A DNA stretch of 42,941 bases from NCBI GenBank assembly GCA_017880775.1, contig JADGRQ010000036.1:1-42941 (forward strand). Direction: 5' to 3'. A model generated the notes under the pieces. That model was not told the origin of the DNA. It was given only the letters and a program-made list of their open reading frames with translations, and ran no database searches. Position 1 is the first letter of the stretch. Each line of letters opens with the position of its first letter. Positions 31,071 to 42,129 of the stretch are shown one piece after another. This DNA is from Burkholderiales bacterium. Lineage in GTDB: Bacteria; Pseudomonadota; Gammaproteobacteria; Burkholderiales; SG8-39. The position numbers were made by a program, and so were the translations under genes.

Positions 31071-31583
31071 ATGACAATGCTTCGCACTGTCCGGATGCTC
31101 ACGCGCTATAACGCGTGGGCCGATAAACTGATCTTCGACGCTGTCGCCAGACTGCCTGACGGCGAGGCAACCAAGCCCCGGCGTAGCCTGTTCAAGAACT
31201 TCGTTCACACGCTCAACCACAACTACGTCATCGATCTGATCTTCCAGGCTCATCTTGAGGGTCGCGACCACGGCTTTACCGCCCGGAACACTGCGCAGTA
31301 CCCGCCGCTGGACGAACTGTGGCCAGCGCAGGAGGCGGTGGACAATTGGTACATCGCTTGGAGTGACCGGATCACCGATGCCGCACTGGACGAGAAAGTG
31401 GCATTTACCTTCGTAGGCGGCGGCCAAGGCGTAATGACGCGTGCGGAAATTCTTCTGCATGTTGTAAACCACACGACTTATCACCGGGGATTCGTCGCCG
31501 ATCTTTTCTATCAGGTACCAACTCTCCCACCAACCACGGATCTCCCCGTGTTCCTCAGGGATGTACCACTGGATTTGGGTTGA
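31071..31583 (+). CDS. DinB-family metal-binding protein
   Basis: A protein of about 170 residues of the DinB/YfiT four-helix family. The metal-ligand histidines are visible in FVHTLNHNYVIDLIF (first His) and HVVNHTTYHRGFVADLF (H-x3-H), the usual triad. Members are thiol-dependent transferases or hydrolases of diverse substrates. Starts are possible at GTG 31059 and ATG 31071 or 31077; none has a good ribosome-binding site, and 31071 is a compromise. The function of this member is unknown. Confidence 0.85.
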   Translation: MTMLRTVRMLTRYNAWADKLIFDAVARLPDGEATKPRRSLFKNFVHTLNHNYVIDLIFQAHLEGRDHGFTARNTAQYPPLDELWPAQEAVDNWYIAWSDRITDAALDEKVAFTFVGGGQGVMTRAEILLHVVNHTTYHRGFVADLFYQVPTLPPTTDLPVFLRDVPLDLG

Positions 31584-31634
31584 GGTCGAAAGCTCATTGA
31601 TGCGTACCATGCTCGAGCGATAGGGCGGATCGAG

Positions 31635-31640
31635 TAGAAT
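31635..31640 (+). promoter_or_regulatory. -10 element TAGAAT near a start codon
   Basis: TAGAAT lies ten bases before ATG 31651, so the transcript would start within a few bases of the start codon (near-leaderless). No clear -35 partner is seen. Confidence 0.4.
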
Positions 31641-31650
31641 TCTCCGCTAC

Positions 31651-31839
31651 ATGCGTCTTATTCTCACTGCGCTGCTGCTCGGCACGCTGTTCACGCTCTA
31701 CGTCGTTCCGACCGCCTATATGCTGCTGGTCGGGCGCCGCGAGGTTGCGGCACCGGAACCGGCGCTACACCCAACGGCCGAAGCAACGGCCGCTTCCGGA
31801 GGCATGCATGCCAAGCAGGTATCTGGTCCGCAAGAGTGA
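31651..31839 (+). CDS. Small membrane protein resembling an RND-pump C-terminus
   Basis: A 62-residue frame with one hydrophobic segment: LILTALLLGTLFTLYVVPTAYMLLVGRR. That string is very close to the last membrane span of RND efflux permeases (consensus-like GTLFTLFVVP-x-x-YLL), but nothing of the remaining thousand residues is present upstream, where an in-frame TAG occurs within 30 bases. The tail is Ala/Glu/Pro-rich and overlaps the cupin gene by 32 bases. It could be a remnant of a lost pump or a genuine small protein. Confidence 0.45.
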   Translation: MRLILTALLLGTLFTLYVVPTAYMLLVGRREVAAPEPALHPTAEATAASGGMHAKQVSGPQE

Positions 31840-32194
31840 TGTCGCGCCGTACGTGCCGGCGAATCACACCGGCACGCGCAACTTCCGGCTGATCGGCGCG
31901 CAGACGGTCGGTGCGAAGAACGTCGAGGTGCTGATCGGCGAGGTCGAGCGCGGCCAAGGCGCGCTGCCGCATTCGCATCCGGGCATCGAGCAGGTCTGTT
32001 ACCTGCTCGAGGGCGCGGCGCACGTCGAAGTGGCCGGCGAGGCCTTCGAGATGGAAAAGGGCGAATGCTGTTTTTTTCCCGCCGACGCGCCACATATATT
32101 CACGGTGACCAGCGAGCGCGCGCAGGTGATGGTGATCTACTCGCCGCCCTACGGCGAGGACCCCGCCAAGGTCAGGCGCACCGGGGCACACTGA
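31808..32194 (+). CDS. Cupin-domain protein
   Basis: A 128-residue single cupin. Motif 1 reads LPHSHPGIEQVCYLLEGAAH with metal-ligand histidines and glutamate. Motif 2 reads ECCFFPADAPHIFTVTSERA with the C-terminal His. Such small cupins act as metal-dependent enzymes or sensors; the substrate is not readable. GGAGG is five bases before ATG 31808. It is convergent with the amidohydrolase gene, seven bases away. Confidence 0.85.
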   Translation: MPSRYLVRKSDVAPYVPANHTGTRNFRLIGAQTVGAKNVEVLIGEVERGQGALPHSHPGIEQVCYLLEGAAHVEVAGEAFEMEKGECCFFPADAPHIFTVTSERAQVMVIYSPPYGEDPAKVRRTGAH

Positions 32195-32201
32195 CTGCGC
32201 T

Positions 32202-33203
32202 TCATCCGCCGCCGATACCGAGAAAGCGCAGCGCGTTTGCGCGGGTGATGGCATCGAACAGCGCGGCGTCGAAATCGGCGCGCTCGAGCGTGCCCAGCGG
32301 ATCGTCCTCTCCCATGTTGAACGGATAGTCGCTGCCGAGCACGATCTGCGACCCGCCGAAGCTTGCGACCAGGAACCGGATCGCCTGCGGTTCGAACACC
32401 AGCGCGTCGTAGAAGAACCGCCGCGCGTAAACGGCCGGCGACTCGGGCAGCGACGCCTTCGCCGCGGAAATCCTGTTCCACGCGTGCACCAGCCGCGGCA
32501 GCAGGATCGCAAGCGCGCCGCCGCCGTGGCTGAACGCGATGCGCAGCCGCGGATGCCGCGCGGCGATTCCGCCGGTGATCAACGATGCCGCGGCCAGCGC
32601 GATGTCACCCGGGAAGCACACGGCCTGCTCGGAAAATGCGCCGACGATTCGCTCCTGGCCCGCCGGGCGCAGTGCGTGGACGAACACCGCCGCGCCCAGG
32701 CGCTCCGCTGCGGCGAAGAACGGCTCGAAGCGCACGTCGCCGATCGACACGCCGTTGACGTGGCTCGCGATCTCGACCCCGGCAAACCTGAGGTTGCCGA
32801 CGACGTGCTCGAGCTCGCGTATCGCGCTGTCCACGTCCTGCAGCGGCACCGCGCCCAGGCCGATGAAACGCTCGGGCGCCCGGGCAATCATTTCCGCGAT
32901 CTGGTGGTTTAGATAGCGGATCAGCACTTGCGCGTCATCGAGCGGCAGCCAGTAGGAGAGCAACTCGGGCATCGGCGAGAGGACCTGACGCGCGATGCGC
33001 ATCGCGCCCATGTCCTCGATGCGCCGCGGCACGCTCCAGCAACCGTCGGACACGGTCCTGTAGGTCTTGCCGGAGATCATCACGTGCTTGTGGCACGCAT
33101 GGGCATCCGCCATCGACGGCCACGCAACATCCTTGCCGGTACCTGCGTAGGGAGGGAGGCGCTCGGGGACGATGTGGGTATGAATATCCAGGCAGACGGA
33201 CAT
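32202..33203 (-). CDS. ACMSD-like amidohydrolase (amidohydrolase 2 family)
   Basis: A 333-residue TIM-barrel metal hydrolase or decarboxylase. Metal ligands are visible: HTH in LDIHTHIVPERL at the N-terminus, the His in AAVFVHALRPAG, the SHGGGALAILLPRL segment and the Asp in VLGSDYPFNMGEDDP. These match the aminocarboxymuconate-semialdehyde decarboxylase group, which non-oxidatively decarboxylates aromatic or muconate-type acids. A dual role cannot be resolved. It is 30 bases downstream of the FAH-family gene on the same strand, so the two likely form an operon for a ring-derived acid. Confidence 0.88.
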   Translation of the reverse strand: MSVCLDIHTHIVPERLPPYAGTGKDVAWPSMADAHACHKHVMISGKTYRTVSDGCWSVPRRIEDMGAMRIARQVLSPMPELLSYWLPLDDAQVLIRYLNHQIAEMIARAPERFIGLGAVPLQDVDSAIRELEHVVGNLRFAGVEIASHVNGVSIGDVRFEPFFAAAERLGAAVFVHALRPAGQERIVGAFSEQAVCFPGDIALAAASLITGGIAARHPRLRIAFSHGGGALAILLPRLVHAWNRISAAKASLPESPAVYARRFFYDALVFEPQAIRFLVASFGGSQIVLGSDYPFNMGEDDPLGTLERADFDAALFDAITRANALRFLGIGGG

Positions 33204-33233
33204 CGATCTCTCCCTTTCAGCAGATGGAAGCGA

Positions 33234-34082
33234 TCAGCCGACCGCGATCGGGTTGCGCAGGCAGCCCACGCGGCTCACCTCGACCTCGGCGACGTCGCCT
33301 GGCTTCATCCACACCGGCGGATTGCGCCGCGCGCCGACCCCGCCCGGCGTTCCGGTCACGATCACGTCGCCCGCGGCGAGCGGCACGAACGTCGAGCAGT
33401 AGGCGATCAGGCGCGGGATCGGGAAGATCATCATTTCGGTCGTCGCCTTCTGCATGACTTCGCCGTTCAGCCGCGTCATGAGGCTCAGAACCTCGCCGGG
33501 GCGGATCTCGTCGGCGGTGACCATCCAGGGTCCGAAGGCGCCGGTCGCCGCGAAATTCTTTCCCGCGGTGAACTGGGTCGTATGCCGCTGCCAATCGCGC
33601 ACCGAGCCCTCGTTGTAGCAACTGTACCCCGCGACATGGTTCCAGGCATCGGCCTCGGCGATGCGGCGCCCCGGCGCGCCGATGACGATCGCGATCTCGC
33701 CTTCGTAGTCGAACATCGTCGACTCGCGCGGACAGAGCATCGGCTGGTTGTGCCCCACCTGGGACTCGGCGACGCGCAGAAACACCGTGGGGTTGGCCGT
33801 TTTGTCCCGCTGGGTCTCGACGCGGTGCTCTTCGTAATTGAGGCCGATGCAGAGAATCTTCCCCGGATTCGGGATCACCGGCCGATACGCGATCGCGTCG
33901 AGCTTTGCGTCGACGCCGGCTTTTTCAGCGACCGAGCGCGCTTCGGCAAAGCCATTGCCCGCGATCAGCGCCTTCAGGTCCGGGTATTTCGCTCCGAGGC
34001 GCGCACCGAGGTCCGTGACGCCGCGATCGTCTGCGGCGCCGTAGGTGTCTATTCCGTTGAGACGGAACGAGCTCAGTTTCAT
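33234..34082 (-). CDS. Fumarylacetoacetate hydrolase-family enzyme
   Basis: A 282-residue FAH-fold enzyme. Signatures: GKILCIGLNYEEHRVETQRD, the metal site in MFDYEGEIAIVIG, the later AGYSCYNEGSVRDWQRHTTQ, GPWMVTADEI and a C-terminal GDVIVTGTPGGVGARRNPPV. Members hydrolyse C-C bonds of 2,4-dioxo acids or act as hydratases/decarboxylases in meta-cleavage routes. ATG 34082 has GGAG five bases upstream and gives a normal length; the frame to 34106 lacks a signal. It sits with the ACMSD-like gene and divergent from an acyl-CoA dehydrogenase. Confidence 0.9.
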   Translation of the reverse strand: MKLSSFRLNGIDTYGAADDRGVTDLGARLGAKYPDLKALIAGNGFAEARSVAEKAGVDAKLDAIAYRPVIPNPGKILCIGLNYEEHRVETQRDKTANPTVFLRVAESQVGHNQPMLCPRESTMFDYEGEIAIVIGAPGRRIAEADAWNHVAGYSCYNEGSVRDWQRHTTQFTAGKNFAATGAFGPWMVTADEIRPGEVLSLMTRLNGEVMQKATTEMMIFPIPRLIAYCSTFVPLAAGDVIVTGTPGGVGARRNPPVWMKPGDVAEVEVSRVGCLRNPIAVG

Positions 34083-34184
34083 GGTGACTCCGTTCGGTAG
34101 GATCAATCGGGAAGCGCGGCCAGCCCCTGCAGTCTGTATGAGCTTTTCGCGAACATGCGTATCCTACCGGCTTGGGAGGGGCTG

Positions 34185-35351
34185 ATGGATTTCTCGCTCA
34201 CGCAGGAGCAGGAGGCTATCCGCGACGCGATCGGGAAGATCTGCGCGAGCTTCGGCGACGACTACTGGCTGAAGCGCGACCGTGAAGGCGGCTTTCCCGT
34301 GGAACTGCACCAGGCGCTCGCACAGGCGGGATGGCTGGGAATCGCGATGCCGGAAGCGCACGGCGGGACGGGTCTCGGCATCACCGAGGCGGCGGTGATG
34401 ATGCAGGAGATTTCCGAGTCGGGCGCGGGATTCTCGGGTGCATCGGCCGTGCACATGAACATCTTCGGCTTGAACCCGGTGGTGGTCTTCGGCAGCGAGT
34501 CGCAGAAAAAGCGCATGCTGCCGCCGCTGATTGCGGGCACGGAGCGCGCCTGCTTCGCGGTGACCGAGCCCAATACCGGCCTGAACACCACGCGCATCAA
34601 GACCAAGGCCGAACGCCGCGGAGACCAGTACCTGATCTCGGGGCAGAAGGTGTGGATTTCCACCGCGCAGATCGCCGAGAAAATCCTGCTGCTCGCACGC
34701 ACCACGCCGCTCGAGGAATGCGCGAAGCCCGCCCAGGGACTGACGCTTTTCTATACGGACTTCGACCGCAAGCACGTCGAAGTGCGCGAGATCGAGAAAA
34801 TGGGCCGCAAGGCGGTGGATTCAAACCAGGTGTTCTTCGACGCGATGCCGGTGCCGGTGGCGGACCGCATCGGCGAGGAAGGCAGGGGCTTCGACTACAT
34901 CCTGCACGGCATGAATCCCGAGCGCATCCTGATTGCGGCGGAATCGGTTGGCCTCGGGCGCGTCGCGGTGAAGCGCGCGGCGCAGTACGCGAAGGAGCGC
35001 ATCGTGTTCGACCGGCCGATCGGGCAGAACCAGGCGATCCAGCATCCGCTCGCCGCGTGCTGGATGGCGCTGGAGGCGGCGAACCTGATGGTGTTCAAGG
35101 CGGCGTGGCTCTACGACAGCGGCAGGCCCTGCGGCGCGGAGGCGAACGCGGCGAAGTATCTTGCCGGCGAGGCCTCGTTCGACGCCTGCCAGCAGGCGGT
35201 GATGACCCACGGGGGCTACGGCTACGCCAAGGAATACCATGTCGAGCGATTCTTGCGCGAGTCGCTGATCGGACGCATCGCGCCGGTGAGCCCGCAGTTG
35301 ATCCTGTGCTTCATCGCCGAGCGCGTGCTCGGACTGCCGAAGTCGTATTAG
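34185..35351 (+). CDS. Acyl-CoA dehydrogenase
   Basis: A 388-residue FAD-dependent acyl-CoA dehydrogenase. It begins MDFSLTQEQEAIRDAIGKI, has the flavin-binding CFAVTEPNTGLNTTRIKTKA followed by LISGQKVWISTAQIAEKILL, the substrate-loop region around RILIAAESVGLGRVAVKRAA, and ends in MTHGGYGYAKEYHVERFLRE, where the catalytic Glu of many family members lies nearby. ATG 34185 is chosen, three bases after GGGAGGGG. Substrate chain or ring is unknown. MaoC hydratase follows, giving a dehydrogenation-hydration pair. Confidence 0.92.
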   Translation: MDFSLTQEQEAIRDAIGKICASFGDDYWLKRDREGGFPVELHQALAQAGWLGIAMPEAHGGTGLGITEAAVMMQEISESGAGFSGASAVHMNIFGLNPVVVFGSESQKKRMLPPLIAGTERACFAVTEPNTGLNTTRIKTKAERRGDQYLISGQKVWISTAQIAEKILLLARTTPLEECAKPAQGLTLFYTDFDRKHVEVREIEKMGRKAVDSNQVFFDAMPVPVADRIGEEGRGFDYILHGMNPERILIAAESVGLGRVAVKRAAQYAKERIVFDRPIGQNQAIQHPLAACWMALEAANLMVFKAAWLYDSGRPCGAEANAAKYLAGEASFDACQQAVMTHGGYGYAKEYHVERFLRESLIGRIAPVSPQLILCFIAERVLGLPKSY

Positions 35352-35432
35352 CACGGCGAGATTCAAGAGAACTACCCGGTGGATAAGGGCCGTCGAAAAG
35401 CGTAGGATGAGTTTGATTCTGAGGGCAAGCGT

Positions 35433-35894
35433 GTGAAGGATGCACTGCACATCGTCGGCCGCGGCTTCTACTTCGAGGACCTGAAAGTAGGATTCAAATT
35501 CCGCACCCACCGGCGCACCATCACCGAGTCGGACCTGGCGAGCTTCGTCAACCTCACCTGGCTCACCGAGGAACTGTTCGCGGTCACCGACGATTCCGGC
35601 CGCGTGCTGAAGGGTCGTCCGGTGCCCGGGGCGCTGGTCTATTCGTTCGCCGAAGGCCTGCTGCTGCCGACCATGCAGGACACGGGGCTCGCGTTCCTCA
35701 ATGCCGAACTGGACGTGAAGGGGCCGACCTTCGTCGGCGACACCATTCATGTCGAATCCGAAGTGATCGAGCATCGCCTCACCTCGAAGGGCGACCGCGG
35801 GCTGGTGCGCTTTGCCAACCGCGTCGTCAACCAGAAGGGCGAGGCGCTGATCGGGTACAACCCGCTGCGCATGCTCAAGCGCAAACCGAAATAA
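35433..35894 (+). CDS. MaoC-family acyl-CoA dehydratase
   Basis: A 153-residue hot-dog-fold hydratase. FEDLKVGFKFRTHRRTITES, then LASFVNLTW in the place of the catalytic Asp/His loop, VPGALVYSFAEGLLLPTMQ and PTFVGDTIHVESEVIEHR are typical. The usual D-x4-H hydratase-2 motif is altered (ASFVNLTW), so activity may differ from standard enoyl-CoA hydration. Start GTG 35433 with GAGGG seven bases upstream. It follows the acyl-CoA dehydrogenase and precedes the helical protein by 19 bases. Confidence 0.82.
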   Translation: MKDALHIVGRGFYFEDLKVGFKFRTHRRTITESDLASFVNLTWLTEELFAVTDDSGRVLKGRPVPGALVYSFAEGLLLPTMQDTGLAFLNAELDVKGPTFVGDTIHVESEVIEHRLTSKGDRGLVRFANRVVNQKGEALIGYNPLRMLKRKPK

Positions 35895-35913
35895 CCGCGA
35901 TGGAGGATGCATC

Positions 35914-36591
35914 ATGATCAAGCCGCCGTTCGATACCGACGAAGTCCTGAAGACCATGGCCAGCGAATGCGTCAAGCAGGGCGAGAACCTGCGCGCGGGC
36001 GTGCGCGAGTTGACGCTCAAGGCCCTGCAGACGCGCGAGCTTTCGCTCGGCCAGATCAAGCAGGTGGTCGGGAGCGTGACCCAGGGCGTGAACCTTGGAG
36101 CGGTCGGACCCGGGATCAACACCGAGAAGGCGCTGACCGATGCGCTGGCGGGGATGGACGACGCGCTGCTCAAGGCGGCGCAGGCGAGCCAGATCGCGCT
36201 GCAGCAGCTCGGCCGCGCCGGCGAGGATTTCGACCAGTCGCAGGTGAAGAAGGCGCTCGACGAGCTGGAGCGGATGGAGGATGAATTCCTCGGCACCGTG
36301 AAGCAGGCGTCGGAGGGGGCGAACGCTCAACTGAAGGGGCAATGGGCGGGGGTGTTGCAGAACATGAAGACCGGCAGCACGGAAACCGGCGCACAGGTCG
36401 CGACGATGATGCAGCAGTACGGCGAGCAGATGCAGGCGGCGATGCGAGCGCAGCGGCGGGTCGGCCTGAAAACCGCGCACCTGCTCGGCCAGAACTTCGC
36501 GACGCTGGCGAGCGGCGTGCTGATCGGCCTCACCGAGGCGCTGCAGAAAAAGAGCGGCCCGCCCGCCGGCGATCCCGACACGAAGGGATAA
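35914..36591 (+). CDS. Alpha-helical, phasin-like protein (DUF6781-like)
   Basis: A 225-residue, nearly all-helical soluble protein without cysteines beyond one near the N-terminus. Amphipathic helices include ELSLGQIKQVVGSVTQGVNL, DALAGMDDALLKAAQASQIA and VATMMQQYGEQMQAAMRAQR. The organisation resembles phasin-type proteins and matches what I recall of DUF6781; neither is certain. GGAGG lies before the ATG. It directly follows the MaoC gene and may be part of the same transcript. Confidence 0.6.
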   Translation: MIKPPFDTDEVLKTMASECVKQGENLRAGVRELTLKALQTRELSLGQIKQVVGSVTQGVNLGAVGPGINTEKALTDALAGMDDALLKAAQASQIALQQLGRAGEDFDQSQVKKALDELERMEDEFLGTVKQASEGANAQLKGQWAGVLQNMKTGSTETGAQVATMMQQYGEQMQAAMRAQRRVGLKTAHLLGQNFATLASGVLIGLTEALQKKSGPPAGDPDTKG

Positions 36592-36698
36592 TCGGGCAAT
36601 CCTTCGTCCTCGAGCGCGGCGGAGGCGTCCGGCCAGCACCAGATCGTGATCGGCGGCGGCGGCGGCGCTGCTGCTGCGCGAGGTCCTGCGCGGCCCGG

Positions 36699-37898
36699 TC
36701 AACCCTGCCTGACCTGGACCCCGTTAGCCTGCAGTGCGGCGAGCAGCGCCTGCGCATGCTCGCGGTCGCGGCATTCGATCACGAACTCCACTTCCGGGCG
36801 CTTGACCGACGCGATGCCGAACACGCGCTGGTGCTGCACCTCGACGATATTGCCGCCCGCCTCGCCGATCAGCGTCGCGACTTTCGCAAGGCTGCCGGAG
36901 ATGTCGGTCATCATGACCAGCAGCCGCACCAGGCGGCCGTCGCGCACCAGTCCGCGCGTCAGCACCGCCGACAGCACCCGGCTGTCGATGTTGCCGCCGC
37001 ACAGCGGAATTCCGACCCGCCGGTCGCGAAAGCGCTGCGGGTACTCGAGCACGGCGGCAAGACCCGCGGCACCCGCGCCCTCGGCCACGGTCTTCTCGAT
37101 TTCGAGCAGCGCGACCACCGCCCGCTCGATGGTTTCTTCCTCCACCAGCAGCACCTCGCGAACTTTCTCGCGTACGATTGCAAGTGGCAGTTCGCCCACG
37201 TCGCGCACCGCGAGGCCTTCGGCAATGGTATCGCCGCCTACCGATACCGTCAGGCCGTTCAGGCGCTGGTGCATCGCCGCCCACGATTTCGATTCGACGC
37301 CGTAGACCTCGATTGCCGGGCGCAGGGCCCGCGCCGCGGTGGCGATGCCCGCAATCAGGCCGCCACCGCCGATCGGCACCACCAGGCAATCGAGATCCGG
37401 GCGCTCCTCGAGCATCTCGAGCCCGACCGTGCCCTGGCCGGCGACCACGTCCGCGTCGTCGTAAGGGTGCACGAACACCAAACCTTCGCGCGCCGCCAGT
37501 TCCTGCGCGAACGCGGCCGCCTCGGCGAGCGAGCTGCCTTCGATGCACACTTCGGCGCCGAGCACCTGCGTGCCGTGCACCTTGCTGTTGGGCGTGCCTT
37601 TCGGCATCACGATCACCGCGCGCAGGCCCAGCCGCGCGGCATGATGCGCGACGCCCTGCGCGTGATTGCCAGCGCTCATCGCGATCACGCCGCGGCGGCG
37701 CTGGCTGTCGGTAAGCCTGAGGAGTTTGTTCAACGCGCCGCGCTCCTTGAACGACGCGGTGAACTGCAGGTTCTCGAACTTCAGCCAGACTTCGGCGCCG
37801 GTGAGGCGTGACAGCGTCTGGCTGTGCAGGAACGGCGTGCGCGCAACCGCGCCCGCGATGCGCACAGCGGCGGCGCGAATGTCATCGAGAGACAGCAT
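36699..37898 (-). CDS. ilvA: Threonine dehydratase with C-terminal ACT domain
   Basis: A 399-residue PLP enzyme that deaminates L-threonine to 2-oxobutyrate, the first step to isoleucine. The PLP lysine is Lys51 in FTASFKERGALN; the substrate/phosphate loops are SAGNHAQGVAH and the glycine-rich VVPIGGGGLIAG. The last 75 residues (LVRLLVMMTDISGSLAKVAT, then IVEVQHQRVF) form an ACT domain for allosteric control. The short single-ACT form of 400 residues is between biosynthetic IlvA and catabolic TdcB, so the symbol is tentative. It starts 49 bases from a divergent monooxygenase gene. Confidence 0.88.
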   Translation of the reverse strand: MLSLDDIRAAAVRIAGAVARTPFLHSQTLSRLTGAEVWLKFENLQFTASFKERGALNKLLRLTDSQRRRGVIAMSAGNHAQGVAHHAARLGLRAVIVMPKGTPNSKVHGTQVLGAEVCIEGSSLAEAAAFAQELAAREGLVFVHPYDDADVVAGQGTVGLEMLEERPDLDCLVVPIGGGGLIAGIATAARALRPAIEVYGVESKSWAAMHQRLNGLTVSVGGDTIAEGLAVRDVGELPLAIVREKVREVLLVEEETIERAVVALLEIEKTVAEGAGAAGLAAVLEYPQRFRDRRVGIPLCGGNIDSRVLSAVLTRGLVRDGRLVRLLVMMTDISGSLAKVATLIGEAGGNIVEVQHQRVFGIASVKRPEVEFVIECRDREHAQALLAALQANGVQVRQG

Positions 37899-37935
37899 GG
37901 CGCCAAGCTAGCACAATCCGCCCGACCGGCGCGCG

Positions 37936-37941
37936 TAGAAT
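37936..37941 (+). promoter_or_regulatory. -10 element giving a probable leaderless message
   Basis: TAGAAT lies six bases before the ATG at 37948 of the flavin monooxygenase, so transcription should begin on or next to the start codon. No Shine-Dalgarno is present. A -35 partner is not clear. Confidence 0.5.
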
Positions 37942-37947
37942 CCGCGC

Positions 37948-39154
37948 ATGGAAATCCTCATCATCGGCGGCGGAGTCGGCGGGCTTACGCTGGCGCTGAG
38001 CCTGCATTCGGTCGGCATTGCTTGCCGCGTATTCGAGGCGGCACCGGAGATCAGGCCGCTCGGCGTGGGCATCAACCTGCTGCCGCACGGGATGCGCGAG
38101 CTGACCGAGCTGGGGCTGCAGGACCGGCTGGCAAAGCTCGCCGTCGCGACTCGCGAGTTGTGCTTCTACAACCGTTTCGGCCAGCTCATCTTCAGCGAGC
38201 CGCGCGGCCACTACGCCGGCTACGACTGGCCGCAGCTTTCGATCCATCGCGGCGACGTGCATGCAGTGCTGCTCGCGGCGGCGCGCGAGCGCATCGGTGC
38301 GGAGCGCATCGTCCTCGGCCACGAGTGCGTGGCGCTGGAGCAGGATTCGGCAGGCGTCACCGCACGCTTCGAGAACGGGGCCAGCGCGCGCGGCGCGGCG
38401 GCGATCGGCGCCGACGGCGTCAATTCGGCGGTGAGGAAGATCCTTCACCCGGAAGAAGGGCCACCCGCCTACCAGGGCATCAACATGTGGCGCGGCGTGA
38501 CGCGGATGAAACCCTACCTCACCGGCGCAAGCATGCTGATCGCCGGGTGGCTCGAGGTCGGAAAAATGGTGGTCTACCCGATTCGGGATGCGATCGATGC
38601 CGAGGGACGGCAACTGGTGAACTGGGTGGCCGAGATCCAGTCGCCGCGCAACGTAATGCAGGACTGGAACCTGGCGGGCAGGCTCGAGGATTTCTACCCG
38701 ACGTTCGAGAGCTGGCGCTTCTACGGGATCGATATTGCGGCGATGCTGCGCAACGCCGACCAGATCCTCGAGTACCCGATGGTGGACCGCGATCCGCTGC
38801 CGTTCTGGACGCAGGGCCGCATCACGTTGCTCGGCGATGCGGCGCATCCGATGTACCCGCGTGGTTCGAACGGTGCGGGACAGGGCATACTTGATGCCCG
38901 CGCGCTCGCCGGATGCCTGAGGCGTGAACGCGACGTCGCGGCCGCGCTGCGGCACTACCAGGCGGCGCGCCTCAATCCCGCCTACGACGTCGTACTGATG
39001 AACCGCGCCAATCCGCCCGACGCGATCCTGCGCGAAGTACACCAGCGCACCGGCGACCGGCCGTTCGCACGCATCGAAGACGTGATCGGGCGCGACGAGC
39101 TGGAAGCGCTTTCGGAGAACTACAAACGGGTCGCCGGTTTCGAGCGCGAGGCGC

Positions 39155-39180
<26 letters not shown>
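37948..39180 (+). CDS. PhzS-like FAD-dependent monooxygenase
   Basis: A 410-residue group A flavoprotein hydroxylase. The FAD fold begins at once: IIGGGVGGLTLALSLHSVGI; the second FAD motif is ITLLGDAAHPMYPRGSNGAG. LPHGMRELTELGL, FSEPRGHYAGYDWPQLSIHR and GDVHAVLLAA are close to PhzS-type and salicylate-hydroxylase-type enzymes, which hydroxylate aromatic rings with NAD(P)H and oxygen. An aerobic role contrasts with the anaerobic cluster. It appears to be read from a leaderless message. Its 3' end overlaps the convergent bipA gene by 26 bases. Confidence 0.88.
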
Positions 39181-41014
<1,834 letters not shown>

Positions 41015-41173
41015 GGGAACCCGGAAAAATGCAGGAGAAATCGACGGTTTTGACCGGATTTCGTGCGCAATTATAGCGGAGGCGCTGCAACCGGTCCGAA
41101 ATTCCGATCCGCGAGCGCGATTCGCTCGTCACCACCTGCTGCCTTCCCCATCGCTACCGGCCGGGCAATCTCG

Positions 41174-41935
41174 TTATTCGAAGTGCTCCCTGATCGCGTA
41201 CCAGGCGCGGCCCAGCAATTCGTGCGCAATAAAGTAGCTGTTGGTAAACGCGACCGGACTGGGCAGAAAGCTACTGAAGGTCAGCGCATGTCCGGTGCCG
41301 AGGTTCACTGGCGCAGGAATGACCTCGATCCCGGTCGGCGCGAAGGCTTGAACTGCGCGGCGCATGTGAAACGAATCCGTGACCAGGAAGACTTTGCCGA
41401 TCCCGGCTGCGCGCAGAATCCGCGCGCTCGCGCGGGCATTCTCGAAGGTGTTCTTCGATTCCACCTCGACCCACCGGACGGGCGTGAAAAATTCGTTCTC
41501 CAGCACGGCCTTCATGACTTCGGCTTCCGACGCAGGCGCTTCATCCGGACGGCCGCCCGACACGAGCACCGGCAGCCCCGTTTGCCTGACCAGCCAGGCG
41601 CCGTATCGCACGCGATCGAGGGTTCGTGAGTTGACCGTGTCTGCTCCGCCATACTCCCGCGCGTTGCGATAGAGTCCGCCGGCCAGCACGACGATCGCCT
41701 GGGCGCCGTTCGCTGCGCGCACGTCCACGGGTGCCGGCGACCCCATCGCTTCGAAAAACGGACGATCAAATGCAACGGTCGAAACGATCCACAGCAATGC
41801 GAACGACGCGGCAACCAGATTGCGGCCGAGTCGCGGGCGCCGGCGCCACACGGCGAGCCCGATGCCACCCATTAAGATGAAGCAGAAGGGCGGCAGCAGG
41901 ACGCTGGCGAGTGTATTGGTGAGGAGAGCGCTCAT
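41174..41935 (-). CDS. YdcF/ElyC-family DUF218 membrane protein
   Basis: About 253 residues. The start at ATG 41935 gives two N-terminal membrane spans ([19 protein letters not shown], then [17 protein letters not shown]) followed by a DUF218 domain: [57 protein letters not shown] and [20 protein letters not shown]. This is the ElyC/SanA/YdcF family, linked in other bacteria to envelope-precursor metabolism. The frame upstream to 42199 has no signal and unusual composition, so I exclude it. It lies 160 bases upstream of bipA on the same strand. Confidence 0.85.
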   Translation of the reverse strand: MSALLTNTLASVLLPPFCFILMGGIGLAVWRRRPRLGRNLVAASFALLWIVSTVAFDRPFFEAMGSPAPVDVRAANGAQAIVVLAGGLYRNAREYGGADTVNSRTLDRVRYGAWLVRQTGLPVLVSGGRPDEAPASEAEVMKAVLENEFFTPVRWVEVESKNTFENARASARILRAAGIGKVFLVTDSFHMRRAVQAFAPTGIEVIPAPVNLGTGHALTFSSFLPSPVAFTNSYFIAHELLGRAWYAIREHFE

Positions 41936-42129
41936 TCCTGACGGTCGTGAGTCTACCCCTCCGTCTGGCCGAACTGTTGGGCAATATGGCCGGGCGGCGC
42001 GCGGAAAACGCACCGAGTTGACTCGCGTGGCTGAATCTAGCCGAACTTCGCGGATTCGCGGGGGTGTCGAGGACCAAGTAGTTGATGCGTCATGGGAGCG
42101 CACCCGAAGGTCTGCACTACAGGGAGTTC

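Noticed and set aside
36640-36680. GGC-rich run as a CRISPR or microsatellite
   Set aside because: Only a short triplet run in GC-rich DNA; no regular spacer-repeat pattern was seen anywhere in the window.
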